Assembly (NCBI GenBank): GCA_018267365.1
Contig: JAFDYQ010000001.1
Span: forward strand, 62,001 to 126,000
Reading direction: 5' to 3'
Length of the DNA stretch: 64,000 nt
From: Bacteroidota bacterium
Lineage (GTDB): Bacteria > Bacteroidota > Bacteroidia > Chitinophagales > LD1
How positions within the stretch are numbered: position 1 is the first letter of the stretch; the number at the start of each line of letters is the position of its first letter. The translations under genes were made by a program, and so were the position numbers. Below the pieces are notes generated by a model. It made no database searches, was not told where the DNA came from, and was given only the letters and a program-made list of their open reading frames with translations. This document shows positions 35,934-45,192 of the stretch, in pieces.

Positions 35934-37405
35934 AGTAATTTCTTTATTCTATCATCCAGTACTGATTGTTCAAAATCTTTCAATCCTTTAGCCCACTTTC
36001 CCAATTGAATTAATACATCGCGGCTTGGGTATTTCATTTGCTTTAGGTCGGTGGCATTTACCTGAGTGTGTCCGTTGAAGCTACGGAAATGCGTGTCAAC
36101 GAAACTTGAGTTGAGATATGCCGCTAAGCCGAAAGCAAGGTCTTCCGGTATTCCTGCTTTGCCCGAATGAAACACATTTAAATGATTTTCTATTCCGATA
36201 TAGCCAAAATCAAGTTTTCGGGGATTAATAACCCTGGCTACAATGCGCTGCTTTTCTTCCTTTGACGAAAAGCGTTTAACTATTGTGTAAAAGCCTTTTG
36301 GATAGAGCATTTTTTGCGTTTCTTGGAGTAGAGCTATAGCGTTGGGCTTTTTACCCTCCTTTGGCCATTGTATTTCTTTACCGTTAAAATGGGTGGGATA
36401 TAACAAGGGAACATATCCCTCCAAAGGCTCTTTGGAAATATATTCTTTACTTCTAAAATCCACGACAGGGCCGGTAGAAACCTCCAATGATAATTCGCTA
36501 AGTGTGTAGGTAATGGACTTGGAATTTTCTAAATGATTTTTTTCGCCGTTTGGGATATGAATAAAAAATTCCTGGTCTCTCGGTTTAACAATTTGACTGT
36601 AGGAATAGCTATTTAGAGTCAAATCATGCAAGCTTTCATCTGCCGATTGGGAAATGACAACTTTGCCCTGTTTCGCTCCTTTAATTAGGTGAATGATAAT
36701 ATTCTCTTGCAAAACACTGTCTTCTTTGAAAGCTTGGCTTCGAGAATCAAATAAGTGAATGCGTTGTATTGCAGAATTGCCGATAATTAATTCCCTAAAG
36801 GGTTTATAATAATTGCCATTGCAAAAGCTTCTTGGGATTATTGCGACTAATTCGCCCTGGTCTTTTAATAACATTAAAGATATGGCTACAAAGGCAGAAT
36901 ACAAGTTAACCGTTTCTATACCCACCGAACGCAATTGAATCCTGTGCATAGATTCGCTGTTAATTTTCTTGTATGGAGGGTTCAGAATGGCGTGGGTATA
37001 ACAGCCTGGGAAGCCTTCGCTTTCGCCAGATGTTGTATCTGCAATAAAATCTCCGGTTATCAAATGAGACTTAAAAGGAATCCCGTTTTTAGAGAAACTG
37101 GATTTGTAATAAGCCAAGTTTTCGGTCAAATAACGGGTCAAAACAGGGTCAATCTCATAGGCTGTAACCTCTATACTATTTTTCCTTTTTTCTTGAATAA
37201 ATCGTTCTAAAAGGGCTGCTGTAAGGGAGCCTACCCCCGCACCTGCATCGAGTATATGAACATTGTCTGAATTGACTGTTTTAAACATTGACGCAATGAA
37301 TTTTGCGACAATGGCAGGGGTCATAAATTGCCCTAGCGAAGAACGCTTGCTTTGGTCAAGCTGCCCTGTGGCTTTCTGTTTAATTGCATCAATTGTAGTG
37401 AACAT
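35930..37405 (-). CDS. PstI/BsuBI/Eco57I-type adenine-N6 DNA methyltransferase
   Basis: 491 residues. A gamma-class N6-adenine methyltransferase with SAM motif I ILDAGAGVGSLTAAL near residues 49-63, the catalytic NPPYKKI near 140, and a C-terminal target recognition region (~290-480). It begins with SLGQFMTPAIVAKFIASMF, typical of type II gamma methylases. It pairs with the PstI-type nuclease, and methylation of the A in CTGCAG is the likely function. The methylase is upstream of the nuclease, which protects host DNA on entry. Confidence 0.88.
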   Translation of the reverse strand: MFTTIDAIKQKATGQLDQSKRSSLGQFMTPAIVAKFIASMFKTVNSDNVHILDAGAGVGSLTAALLERFIQEKRKNSIEVTAYEIDPVLTRYLTENLAYYKSSFSKNGIPFKSHLITGDFIADTTSGESEGFPGCYTHAILNPPYKKINSESMHRIQLRSVGIETVNLYSAFVAISLMLLKDQGELVAIIPRSFCNGNYYKPFRELIIGNSAIQRIHLFDSRSQAFKEDSVLQENIIIHLIKGAKQGKVVISQSADESLHDLTLNSYSYSQIVKPRDQEFFIHIPNGEKNHLENSKSITYTLSELSLEVSTGPVVDFRSKEYISKEPLEGYVPLLYPTHFNGKEIQWPKEGKKPNAIALLQETQKMLYPKGFYTIVKRFSSKEEKQRIVARVINPRKLDFGYIGIENHLNVFHSGKAGIPEDLAFGLAAYLNSSFVDTHFRSFNGHTQVNATDLKQMKYPSRDVLIQLGKWAKGLKDFEQSVLDDRIKKLL

Positions 37406-37514
37406 AGTCTATGAATACAATTATACACCATAAATACCGATGGCTAAAGAATTTTAATAAACAACTTGTGATGTAATACCAGGGTTTTTTTGGGCTATAC
37501 TATTATTTAGTCAA

Positions 37515-37593
37515 GCCTCATATCTGTAATCCTGTCGTTTGGACTATAATACGTCTGTTGAAATGCTAAAAACTATAAGGATATATATGAGGC
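37515..37593. repeat. Inverted repeat in the gap between the erm and methylase genes
   Basis: GCCTCATAT (37515-37523) and ATATGAGGC (37585-37593) are perfect 9-bp complements, 61 bp apart. They lie in the 267-bp gap after the erm-like gene and before the start of the methyltransferase gene. They could form a long hairpin or mark an insertion remnant. Nothing else is recognised in the gap. Confidence 0.4.
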
Positions 37594-37672
37594 AGACCAT
37601 GGTTATTAATATGTAAATGAAACCAAAGGCCTGTCTCAGCATTTTGAACATCATAGCTCAATTTTGTAGCAT

Positions 37673-38605
37673 TTAGATATTTGTTCGTTTAAATGCCTTT
37701 TGCATTTTTCTATATGGTTGAATTTTGGATTGGTCTTCACTTAATTTTATGTAGGCTCCACGAATCACCTGTCGTGATTTCTCAGGACTATGTTCAATAA
37801 AGGTTTTATATACTTTAACCCAATCGCTGAATACAACTTTTTTCTTGAGAACACCTTCTGATAAATTAAGGTTCTCTAAAATTATTTTTGCCTGCAGATT
37901 ACTAAAAACTCGCTTTAGTCCTTCCTTTAACGTAGGTCCGGTACGTGTAAAAAAGTAGGTTACTAAATCTTTAAACCGGTCCTCGTCTGCCTTCTCAAAA
38001 ACTGGAGTCTTTCGCCTTACGATAGAAATAAACCCTATATCGGTCTTTGGTACGGGTGTAAAATTGGAACTACTAATTTGTTTGAGGAATTTAACTTCAT
38101 AATGTATATGCAAAAAATGAGAAAGAAGTGGAGACTCTGCATTGGGTGGCCCAACAAATTTATAGGCTGCTTCTTTTTCAGTAATTAGATAAGCCGCTTG
38201 TAATAAAGAGGTTTTATCTGTAATTTTCTTTATTACTTCTGCGGTTATATTGAACGGTATATTTGCTACAACAATAAACTTTTCTTTAGGTAAAGGATAT
38301 TTTAAAAAATCTTCATGCACTATGGTGACATTCTCAACCCCGTGATATTTCCTTTTTGCTTCGGAATATAAAACGTTGTCCATTTCCACTGCAATAACTT
38401 TGTTTTGAGGCTTAATTAATGCATCTGTTATAATACCTTTCCCAGGACCAATTTCTAGAATCAGATTTGCTTTGGTAAAATCAACAAATCCCATTATTGT
38501 AGCGATTATGCCTTTGTTATTGATGAAATTTTGAGAAAGGGCAATGCTTTTTCGAGGTTTACCTTGTGGTAATTGAGTATTAAATTTTTTTCCTAGGAAA
38601 GCCAT
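37673..38605 (-). CDS. Erm-type 23S rRNA adenine-N6 methyltransferase
   Basis: 310 residues, of the KsgA/Erm family. SIALSQNFINNKGII starts the SAM domain; LILEIGPGKGIITDALI is motif I; IVVANIPFNITAEVI is the catalytic N-I-P-F motif; FTPVPKTDIGFI ends the core. The F in NIPF favours Erm over KsgA, which has NLPY, and residues 235-310 extend beyond the usual ~250-270-residue Erm length. Erm enzymes methylate A2058 and block macrolide, lincosamide and streptogramin B binding. It is the last gene of the biosynthetic cluster, so self-resistance is the likely role. Upstream are a possible 13-codon leader and a hairpin. Confidence 0.82.
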   Translation of the reverse strand: MAFLGKKFNTQLPQGKPRKSIALSQNFINNKGIIATIMGFVDFTKANLILEIGPGKGIITDALIKPQNKVIAVEMDNVLYSEAKRKYHGVENVTIVHEDFLKYPLPKEKFIVVANIPFNITAEVIKKITDKTSLLQAAYLITEKEAAYKFVGPPNAESPLLSHFLHIHYEVKFLKQISSSNFTPVPKTDIGFISIVRRKTPVFEKADEDRFKDLVTYFFTRTGPTLKEGLKRVFSNLQAKIILENLNLSEGVLKKKVVFSDWVKVYKTFIEHSPEKSRQVIRGAYIKLSEDQSKIQPYRKMQKAFKRTNI

Positions 38606-38610
38606 AGTTG

Positions 38611-38652
38611 TTAATTAAAATTACTTTGCAAAAGTTTTGAAGGATGCCCCAT
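38611..38652 (-). CDS. Possible 13-codon leader peptide upstream of the erm-like gene
   Basis: ATG at 38652 to TAA at 38611-38613 encodes MGHPSKLLQSNFN and ends 5 nt before the erm ATG. A GGAGAA/TTCTCC hairpin lies directly upstream (about 38654-38678). Short leader peptides controlling erm translation by drug-induced ribosome stalling are well known. The sequence does not match a leader I can name, so this is a hypothesis. Confidence 0.35.
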   Translation of the reverse strand: MGHPSKLLQSNFN

Positions 38653-38725
38653 AGGAGAATTAATTAATCTGGTTCTCCAGTGTAAATCTTCAACCTTCCG
38701 AATGCATTATACCGAATTATAAATA

Positions 38726-39547
38726 CTAAGTCAAGTCCTTTTCATCTTCCCATTCTTCGGAATAAACATTTTGCTTGGTGATACTATTTACATAGTTCAC
38801 GTTGGAGTACCCCCCTAAATAATATTTTACAGACGGTACCTGGTTGCAGAATATTTTAACGTTGGTGTCTATTAAACACTGAAGCATCTTGTCATCTTCG
38901 CATATGATATTCAACCAATCTTCATGAGTAAAATCATCGGGAATTTTATTTTTCAACAAAACTTCTCTCTTGATAAGCCAAACATTGGTATCTACTAAGT
39001 TTACTCCACCTTCACTTGCATCTATTTGATCTCTAATAACATTGCAGCCTTTTTCTATAATTCCATGTTTAGATAGTCGTTCAAACTGCTCTTTTGCTTG
39101 TAACGAATTACGTGCCCAGGGATATACTCCGTTTATAAAACAATAAGGAGTTCCATCCGCATAAAATAATTGTCTGTAGCAATACACGGCATCAGCTTTA
39201 TTAATCAATGCACATCTCATCAATTCTGAATAATGGAAAGGTTCAAATTCATTATCATCATCCAAAAAAGAAACCCATTCTGAATTAGCCGACTCGACTG
39301 CTAAATTTCTCAGATAAGCTGAACGGGCAGGGCCACTTTTTTCTTCGGCTCCTCTACTTTGAAAATGCCATGAAATTTTTTCGTCCGCATAATATTCCTG
39401 CTCTAAGAACTTCAACGTTTCCACACAGTCATCAACAAATACTAATATTTTTATGGTTCCTCCAAAACATTGACTTTTTATGGAAGCAATAGCCCTTTTT
39501 AGCAAATTACTTCTTTTCCTTGTAATAATCAGTACGGTTATATCCAT
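38726..39547 (-). CDS. Family 2 glycosyltransferase in the biosynthetic cluster
   Basis: 273 residues. GT-A fold with MDITVLIITRKRSNLLKRAI at the N-terminus, FVDDCVETLKF, and the metal-binding LDDD at residues 95-98 in WVSFLDDDNEFEPFH. HEDWLNIICEDDKML provides the C-terminal acidic motif. There is no membrane segment, so it probably acts in the cytoplasm on a soluble acceptor, perhaps adding a sugar to the aminocyclitol. It is 16 bp downstream of the kinase-like gene in the same operon. Confidence 0.82.
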   Translation of the reverse strand: MDITVLIITRKRSNLLKRAIASIKSQCFGGTIKILVFVDDCVETLKFLEQEYYADEKISWHFQSRGAEEKSGPARSAYLRNLAVESANSEWVSFLDDDNEFEPFHYSELMRCALINKADAVYCYRQLFYADGTPYCFINGVYPWARNSLQAKEQFERLSKHGIIEKGCNVIRDQIDASEGGVNLVDTNVWLIKREVLLKNKIPDDFTHEDWLNIICEDDKMLQCLIDTNVKIFCNQVPSVKYYLGGYSNVNYVNSITKQNVYSEEWEDEKDLT

Positions 39548-39563
39548 AACAATAAACTATATA

Positions 39564-40247
39564 TCAAATTGCTTTCATCCTAGCTTCCATGTAGGGATTT
39601 GTTTTTGGAACCCCCAACCAGTCTAGAATATGGTTTGTCGCACTGTCGACAGTATGTTTCGAAACATCAACCTCCAAAGTTTTTAAACGGGAATTTTTAA
39701 TTAGTTCCCGCATTAATTCCTGTTCATCAATAAATTTTTGCAAGTTATCATAATTAGAAGGTGTTTCGGAATAAGTAAGACGTTCGCGCCGGGCTTCCTC
39801 AAAAGTTTCCCGAGGTCGTGTACAAAATACCAAACGAAAATCTAATGCAACTAATCGATCTTCCAGCCAGTCAAATTGATAATCTTTTTTTGCATGAATT
39901 AATTGATGTGAACGTGTCGAAATATGAAAGCGGTCAATTACCCAGTACCAATGTCTTTGCAACTCAATAAGCCTAATCCACGTGCGATAAGTTTCCATTG
40001 CATACTCCTCTTCTTCCGGCTGAAATGTAATAAGGCTATTTCTCTTAGAAATAGGTTTCTGTTCAAGAGAATCCAAAATTTCCCATTCTGCGGAAATTAA
40101 AGGTAAGTGATACCTATGTATACGTCCCTTAACAATACGAGGACTCTCAGCAATCGCAAAACAGATATCTGTTTTATAGGTTAGATGGGTGCCCTCGAAA
40201 ATAACTTTAGGTAGATAGGATTCCTCTGCGATGGTTTCATTTTGCAT
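39564..40247 (-). CDS. P-loop small-molecule kinase-like protein with altered Walker A
   Basis: 227 residues. It resembles thymidylate/nucleoside kinase-type P-loop proteins: VIFEGTHLTYKT at residues 15-26, a DRFHIST-like motif near 105-111, and FCTRPRETFEEARRERLTYSE as the lid. The Walker A is GTHLTYKT, so the glycine before Lys is Tyr, while Lys and Thr are kept. It could be a divergent kinase for an inosamine or nucleoside, or an inactive variant. It lies between a HAD phosphatase and a glycosyltransferase in the aminocyclitol cluster. Confidence 0.6.
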   Translation of the reverse strand: MQNETIAEESYLPKVIFEGTHLTYKTDICFAIAESPRIVKGRIHRYHLPLISAEWEILDSLEQKPISKRNSLITFQPEEEEYAMETYRTWIRLIELQRHWYWVIDRFHISTRSHQLIHAKKDYQFDWLEDRLVALDFRLVFCTRPRETFEEARRERLTYSETPSNYDNLQKFIDEQELMRELIKNSRLKTLEVDVSKHTVDSATNHILDWLGVPKTNPYMEARMKAI

Positions 40248-40258
40248 ATAAGATAAAT

Positions 40259-40993
40259 TTAGCGACGAGAATATTCATTGAATATCAACTCCAGTTTTTC
40301 CTCAAGATGCTTTAGCGTTTCAACTTCTAAAACACGATTAGGCAGAGGACATGAAGAATTGGATTGCCTAATCCAAACTGGTAATAGACCATACCGCATT
40401 GCCCCTATAATATCAGCGAACCAATTATCTCCGATAAAAACAGCTTCATTGGGGCTTACATCAAGTTTAGAACAAATATCATGAAATATTTTAGCGTTTG
40501 GTTTACGGGCTCCAATTTCTGCGGAAACAGAAATTCCATCAAAAGCAGGTAATCCGGCTTGTTCTAGAAATGGCTGTATAGGATGATCCCAATTAGAACA
40601 AAGGCCTATTCTCTTCCCATGCTCACGCAGTAGTTTAATTACAGAATTTGCGTTGGGAACGGCTTTTTTCGTTGCTCGCTGCTCTATTTTCAGCAAATGA
40701 TTTATTATATCGTCAATATTAGCGTCGTTAGGGGCTCCGCTTTGTTGAATTAACTGCCTAATGTTGTTCTTTCTCCAATCCAAGTAAGAGGGGGTGGTGT
40801 CAAAACTAGGTGTGAGAAGTCCATCAAATGCGTCGGCCTCCCACATTTCTTGCAGGGCAAGATTGCTATCATAGCCAAGTTCATTGAGTGTCTCCCACAT
40901 TTGGGGCGGCTCATGGTCAATCTCTACGAGGGTACCATAGAAATCAAAAATGAAAGCCTTTGCGGAAATAAGCCGTGATTTTATATGTTGCAT
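40259..40993 (-). CDS. HAD-superfamily phosphatase
   Basis: 244 residues. HAD motif I is FIFDFYGTLVE (Asp17 nucleophile, Asp replaced by Tyr at the +2 position of DxDG, as in many HAD-IA enzymes). A helical cap (residues ~25-95) is followed by GLCSNWD (motif II) and EIGARKPNAKIFH with GDNWFADIIGAMRYG (motifs III and IV). The family is haloacid dehalogenase/phosphoglycolate phosphatase-like. It could remove phosphate from an intermediate made by the adjacent kinase-like protein. Same strand, 11 bp from the next gene. Confidence 0.85.
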   Translation of the reverse strand: MQHIKSRLISAKAFIFDFYGTLVEIDHEPPQMWETLNELGYDSNLALQEMWEADAFDGLLTPSFDTTPSYLDWRKNNIRQLIQQSGAPNDANIDDIINHLLKIEQRATKKAVPNANSVIKLLREHGKRIGLCSNWDHPIQPFLEQAGLPAFDGISVSAEIGARKPNAKIFHDICSKLDVSPNEAVFIGDNWFADIIGAMRYGLLPVWIRQSNSSCPLPNRVLEVETLKHLEEKLELIFNEYSRR

Positions 40994-41087
40994 AAAAGAT
41001 AATTAGATTTTGGGAGTTACTTTTTGCCATGTTGAATTAATCTTACCCAAATGAGAATGATTCAAGGAGCTCGGCACGCCACTGGAT

Positions 41088-41993
41088 TTAAGTCTGCACC
41101 AAAGGAAAATGCTCCCCGCCAATTTTATCCCCTGGTTTCAATCCTACTTCATCGTACGGGAACCGTTCATTCCCAAGCCACACTGTACCATGAGCCGCAT
41201 AACGGAGAACAAGAACACGTCGTGGCCTTGACGTAAGGTTGGGTACTGATGCATGCCAAAGCAATGCGTGATGAGCACCACACTGTCCGGGATCTAATTT
41301 ACCGTAATCCACAACAGGAAGTCCCTCTTGTAACGGGTTCTGTGATATCTCAACAGCATTGGGTCGATCTTGCTTCATAATAGATTTATCATCACCAAAT
41401 CCAACAGGCAAGGTCTCTTCTGTGCGTTTGTGTGAACCAGGAACAACTAACATGGTACCGTTTTCTGGTGTTACAGGATCAAGGGCAATGAATATTGTTA
41501 CAACAGTAGGAGTTGCCAGAGGCCAGTATGGATAATCCTGATGCCAAGGAACTGATTTTGCGTAAGGATTTTTAACGATAACATTATCCTCCATTAAATG
41601 AACTGGGATATCTCCAAGTAATTGGCTTGCCATTCCAGCAATAACAGAATTTTTCGCAATTTCTTCAAACCGTTTGTCGCGTTTCCACAGGTTAAAAAGA
41701 AACGGAAATGTTGTAGGCTTACTGTTCTCTCCTTCTTCATATTCGAAAGTTATTTTTCCTGCAGAATCCACATTTCGCTGAATGCGAATTGGATCGGTAA
41801 GTTCAAATTTGGGGGTTTCTTGATGTTCAAATAGATATTCATCTACCGCTTTGCAAAGTTCGGTGGCTTTCTCCTCACTTAAAACACGTATTGGCACAAG
41901 AAATCCTTGCTCATTATATCTCTCGACGTCTTCCTTACTTAACGGCGGTTTTCTTTCCACTCCGTATTCGATTTTATTTGCTGAATCACTCAT
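41088..41993 (-). CDS. Phytanoyl-CoA dioxygenase (PhyH)-family Fe(II)/2-oxoglutarate oxygenase
   Basis: 301 residues. Double-stranded beta-helix oxygenase. The facial triad is His151 and Asp153 (VPWHQDYPYWPL) and His247 in ALLWHASVPNLTSRPRR, with an Arg nearby for 2-oxoglutarate. GTMLVVPGSHKRTEE is the usual PhyH strand. Such enzymes hydroxylate, halogenate or epimerise natural products, and in aminocyclitol or sugar pathways would modify the ring or a side chain. Same strand as the methyltransferase, 43 bp apart. Confidence 0.85.
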   Translation of the reverse strand: MSDSANKIEYGVERKPPLSKEDVERYNEQGFLVPIRVLSEEKATELCKAVDEYLFEHQETPKFELTDPIRIQRNVDSAGKITFEYEEGENSKPTTFPFLFNLWKRDKRFEEIAKNSVIAGMASQLLGDIPVHLMEDNVIVKNPYAKSVPWHQDYPYWPLATPTVVTIFIALDPVTPENGTMLVVPGSHKRTEETLPVGFGDDKSIMKQDRPNAVEISQNPLQEGLPVVDYGKLDPGQCGAHHALLWHASVPNLTSRPRRVLVLRYAAHGTVWLGNERFPYDEVGLKPGDKIGGEHFPLVQT

Positions 41994-42036
41994 TGTTAGT
42001 TTTTACAAGATAAAAAATATCAAACTCAATAGAAAA

Positions 42037-42801
42037 TTAGTTGATTACACGTCTGCTGGCAATAAAACTGACTGTCCATGGGCCTGTCCTTTGATATTCA
42101 GAAAATATCCAATCCGGTAAAGATTTTTGCCATTCATTAAAGGCTTTTTGCTCTCCTAAGTTTGGATTACCTCGAAAACAGAACCAATCATCAAATATAA
42201 TTATTGTTCCATCCACAAGTAAAGGCTTCACAAACTCTAGAGCCGTTTTTGTTGATGTATACAAATCACAATCTATGTGAATAACAGCCGCTTTCTTAAT
42301 CTCATATCTTTCTATCGTTTCGCTTATACATGTTTCCTGAAATAGGCCAGCCACTCTAATCACTTTAGTTAGCGGTACACCCGCTTTAGTTAGGTTTTTA
42401 CAAAAAACATCTTCTGGGCAAGTGTATTTCCCCTTAGCAAAATCCCGCGCTTCTTTATCAATACCCTCCAGATCAGGGAGTCCTTGAAATGAATCAAAGG
42501 CAAAAAATCTCATATTTCCCCAAATTCTATTAAGTTCTGCAACGTCTTGCTCTGTTCTTTCTCCGTGTATCTTTTGATGCGGGCCAAAAGCATGTTTCAA
42601 AACCGAGTAAGCCTCAATAAATGACCCACCTGAATAAACCCCAAATTCTAAATAATCGCCTTCTATTTTCTCAGCAGCTATTAAATTTGCGGTTTTGTAT
42701 AAAATACCCTGCTCCAGAGATAGAAAATTAATCAGTCGAAACCTCGCTCCGGATTTAATGTCATTAATAAAATAGTAAATATATTGGAGGACTTTCTTCA
42801 T
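42037..42801 (-). CDS. TylF/MycF-type O-methyltransferase
   Basis: 254 residues. Macrocin-O-methyltransferase family: YLEFGVYSGGSFIEAY (SAM loop, residues ~51-64), IRVAGLFQET, the metal Asp-containing HIDCDLYTSTKTALEF, and IIIFDDWFCFRGNP with further Asp ligands. LGEQKAFNEWQ closes the family pattern. TylF and MycF methylate hydroxyls of deoxysugars on macrolides; related enzymes decorate other sugars and cyclitols. It starts 5 bp after the aminotransferase stop. Confidence 0.88.
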   Translation of the reverse strand: MKKVLQYIYYFINDIKSGARFRLINFLSLEQGILYKTANLIAAEKIEGDYLEFGVYSGGSFIEAYSVLKHAFGPHQKIHGERTEQDVAELNRIWGNMRFFAFDSFQGLPDLEGIDKEARDFAKGKYTCPEDVFCKNLTKAGVPLTKVIRVAGLFQETCISETIERYEIKKAAVIHIDCDLYTSTKTALEFVKPLLVDGTIIIFDDWFCFRGNPNLGEQKAFNEWQKSLPDWIFSEYQRTGPWTVSFIASRRVIN

Positions 42802-42806
42802 AAAAA

Positions 42807-44045
42807 TTATTTTTCACCGTCTTGCAATGCTATAAATCCCTTTCGGCAAATATCTATCGTGCGTAAAATATCCGCTTCTGTATGTGCCCCACAGATATAC
42901 CAATGATGATTCGGATGAAAAAAAACACCGTTCTGAGCAACGATTGTATAAAACTTTCTTTTCATCCCCTCTCTTTTCATAGCATCAGGTTCAACAAATT
43001 GTAGAAAGGGATATGGAGGATATCCCACTACTTCCGCCGGAACTTTATGTTCATGAACTAAATTTTTCAGCTCATTGAGAAAAAGTTGTCCTACAGACCA
43101 AATGTGTTCGATAGTATCGGATTGCTTAAGAATAGCAATAGTGGCATGCGCCGCTGCCATTTCCGCTGAACTTCCAAAGTAAGTCGCTGTCATCTTAGTT
43201 TGTGAAATTCCCTTCAACACGTCGGCTCGTCCCACAATGGCTGAAATAGAGTAGCCATTTGACATTGATTTACTGTATGTTGCTAAGTCGGCCTGGATAT
43301 TAAAAAATTCCTGTGCCCCTCCTAATGCCAAGCGAAAACCGGAACGCATCTCATCAAGAATAAAAAGAGCACCATTCTTATGGGCTATTTCTCTTACCTC
43401 ATGAAGAAATTCATCCTTAGGCTTCTCTAGTTCAAACGGCATCATAAAAACACATGCAATATCATCAGGATGGCTTTTAAAAAGTTTATGCAACGAGTCT
43501 ATATCGTTGTAGGTAAATTCAAAAACATCTTTCCTAACCCCTGATGGTACACCCACAGGTCGCGGGGTTGCCCAATCGTGCCATCCATTGTACCCCCATC
43601 GAATGACTTTATCGCGTCTCGTTTTGATTCGAGCCAAACGAATGGCTCCACTCGCAGCATCAGAACCTGTCTTCATTAAATAAGCCATTTCTGCCTTCGG
43701 AATAACGGAGGTCAAAGTCTTAGTTAACTCAATTTGTTGAGGCTTCCATAAAGGCGAAACCAAGTGACCGGATTGAATCTCCTGACAAACAGCGCTAGTA
43801 ACCCGTTCATCGGTATGCCCAAGGACAATTGTTCCGTAGCCAAGCATATAATCGATATACTGATTTCCATCAACATCCCATAAATAGGCCCCTTTCGCGT
43901 GATGCGCATAAAAAGGATAGGCTCCTCTTATCGCACTGTAATTAGTTCTGTTGGTGTCATTTAACTCAGACCAAGCCCATGCATCTATAGATTCTGCTTG
44001 CCGTAGCATTGCCTCCGTCTGGTGGAGATTATTACCATGTATCAT
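42807..44045 (-). CDS. Class III aminotransferase (glutamate-1-semialdehyde aminomutase-like)
   Basis: 412 residues. PLP enzyme with DGNQYIDYMLGYGTIVLGH near residue 60, TGSDAASGAIRLAR near 126, cofactor Asp231 in FILDEMRSGF and Schiff-base Lys259 in ATYSKSMSNGYS. It is closest to the GSAM-like branch. With inositol synthase, dehydrogenase and phosphatase next to it, the likely substrate is an inosose, giving an inosamine. A true GSA aminomutase (HemL) would not be expected here. Same operon, 27 bp after the inositol synthase stop. Confidence 0.85.
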   Translation of the reverse strand: MIHGNNLHQTEAMLRQAESIDAWAWSELNDTNRTNYSAIRGAYPFYAHHAKGAYLWDVDGNQYIDYMLGYGTIVLGHTDERVTSAVCQEIQSGHLVSPLWKPQQIELTKTLTSVIPKAEMAYLMKTGSDAASGAIRLARIKTRRDKVIRWGYNGWHDWATPRPVGVPSGVRKDVFEFTYNDIDSLHKLFKSHPDDIACVFMMPFELEKPKDEFLHEVREIAHKNGALFILDEMRSGFRLALGGAQEFFNIQADLATYSKSMSNGYSISAIVGRADVLKGISQTKMTATYFGSSAEMAAAHATIAILKQSDTIEHIWSVGQLFLNELKNLVHEHKVPAEVVGYPPYPFLQFVEPDAMKREGMKRKFYTIVAQNGVFFHPNHHWYICGAHTEADILRTIDICRKGFIALQDGEK

Positions 44046-44072
44046 TTTATAAATTCAAAATATTTAGTGATT

Positions 44073-45161
44073 TTAAGCAACATTTACTTCGCACGTGCGA
44101 AGAATAAAATTCTCCACATTGCGGTAAGCTTCGTCATCTGTAAATTGTTGTGGCGGAGATTTCATAAAATAAGATGATGGCTCTATGAGTGGTCCGCTAA
44201 GCCCCTGATTCAAGGCAATCTTCATACATCGAATCGCATCGATAACAATGCCCGCAGAGTTAGGGCTATCCCATACTTCCAATTTCAACTCAATCTTTAA
44301 AGGAACGCCACCGAAAGTTGTTCCTTCCATATAGATATGACACCATTTTCGGTCGGTCAACCATGGCACATAATCACTTGGCCCAATATGAATTTCATCT
44401 ACAGGCAATTCATGCGTCAATTGACTCATAACCGCCCCGGTTTTTGATATTTTCTTTGACTCCAATCGTTCTCTTTCAAGCATGTTGTAAAAATCCATAT
44501 TCCCCCCAAAATTCAATTGATAGGTACGATCCAAATGAATCCCTCTTTCCATGAATAACTTTGTCAAACACCGATGCACAATCGTGGCCCCCACTTGGCT
44601 CTTAATATCATCGCCTATGATTGGCAATCCGGCCAAAAGAAATTTTTGCTTCCATTCTGTATCGGACGCAATGAAAACAGGAATGCAGTTGATAAACCCA
44701 CAATGCGCATTAATAGCCTGTTGCGCATACCATCTCGTTGCCAGCTCTGAGCCTACGGGTAAGTAGTTAATAAGAATATCTGTACGAGTTTCCTTTAACA
44801 CTTGGGCTACATCCACCGGAGCCTCGTTGGCTTCAACAATGACCTTATTCAGATAAGTTCCCAAACCATCCATAGTTGGTCCCCGTAATACTTTAACCCC
44901 AAGAGTCGGGACCTCGGCAAATTTGACGGTATTATTGGGCGTTTCCCATATGGCTTGCGCCAAGTCTTTCCCAACCTTATTAACGTTCACATCAAAAGAA
45001 GCTGAAAACTCAATATCGTCAACACAGTAATTTCCGATTTTATTATGCATCAATCCCGGAATCTTCTCATCAGCCCGAACATTCCGATAATATTCAACCC
45101 CCTGAATCAGAGAATTAGCGCAGTTGCCTACACCAACAATTGCTATTCGGATTTTTGACAT
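44073..45161 (-). CDS. ino1: myo-Inositol-1-phosphate synthase
   Basis: 362 residues from the ATG at 45161 ([17 protein letters not shown]); an upstream extension is unlikely. The NAD-binding [32 protein letters not shown], the Lys-rich [14 protein letters not shown] and [10 protein letters not shown] match the actinobacterial-length inositol synthases (~360 residues, shorter than the ~530-residue eukaryotic enzymes). It isomerises glucose 6-phosphate to inositol 1-phosphate. It is 31 bp after the dehydrogenase gene. It anchors the cyclitol reading of the cluster. Confidence 0.92.
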   Translation of the reverse strand: MSKIRIAIVGVGNCANSLIQGVEYYRNVRADEKIPGLMHNKIGNYCVDDIEFSASFDVNVNKVGKDLAQAIWETPNNTVKFAEVPTLGVKVLRGPTMDGLGTYLNKVIVEANEAPVDVAQVLKETRTDILINYLPVGSELATRWYAQQAINAHCGFINCIPVFIASDTEWKQKFLLAGLPIIGDDIKSQVGATIVHRCLTKLFMERGIHLDRTYQLNFGGNMDFYNMLERERLESKKISKTGAVMSQLTHELPVDEIHIGPSDYVPWLTDRKWCHIYMEGTTFGGVPLKIELKLEVWDSPNSAGIVIDAIRCMKIALNQGLSGPLIEPSSYFMKSPPQQFTDDEAYRNVENFILRTCEVNVA

Positions 45162-45192
45162 AATTCTGTGATTTGTTTTAGTAAATAGGAAA

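Noticed and set aside
37673..38605. KsgA (16S dimethyltransferase) rather than Erm
   Set aside because: The catalytic motif is NIPF, not the KsgA NLPY, and the gene sits in an accessory cluster; KsgA is a conserved core gene.
42807..44045. HemL (haem pathway)
   Set aside because: Context and operon partners point to a cyclitol aminotransferase; no haem genes are nearby.
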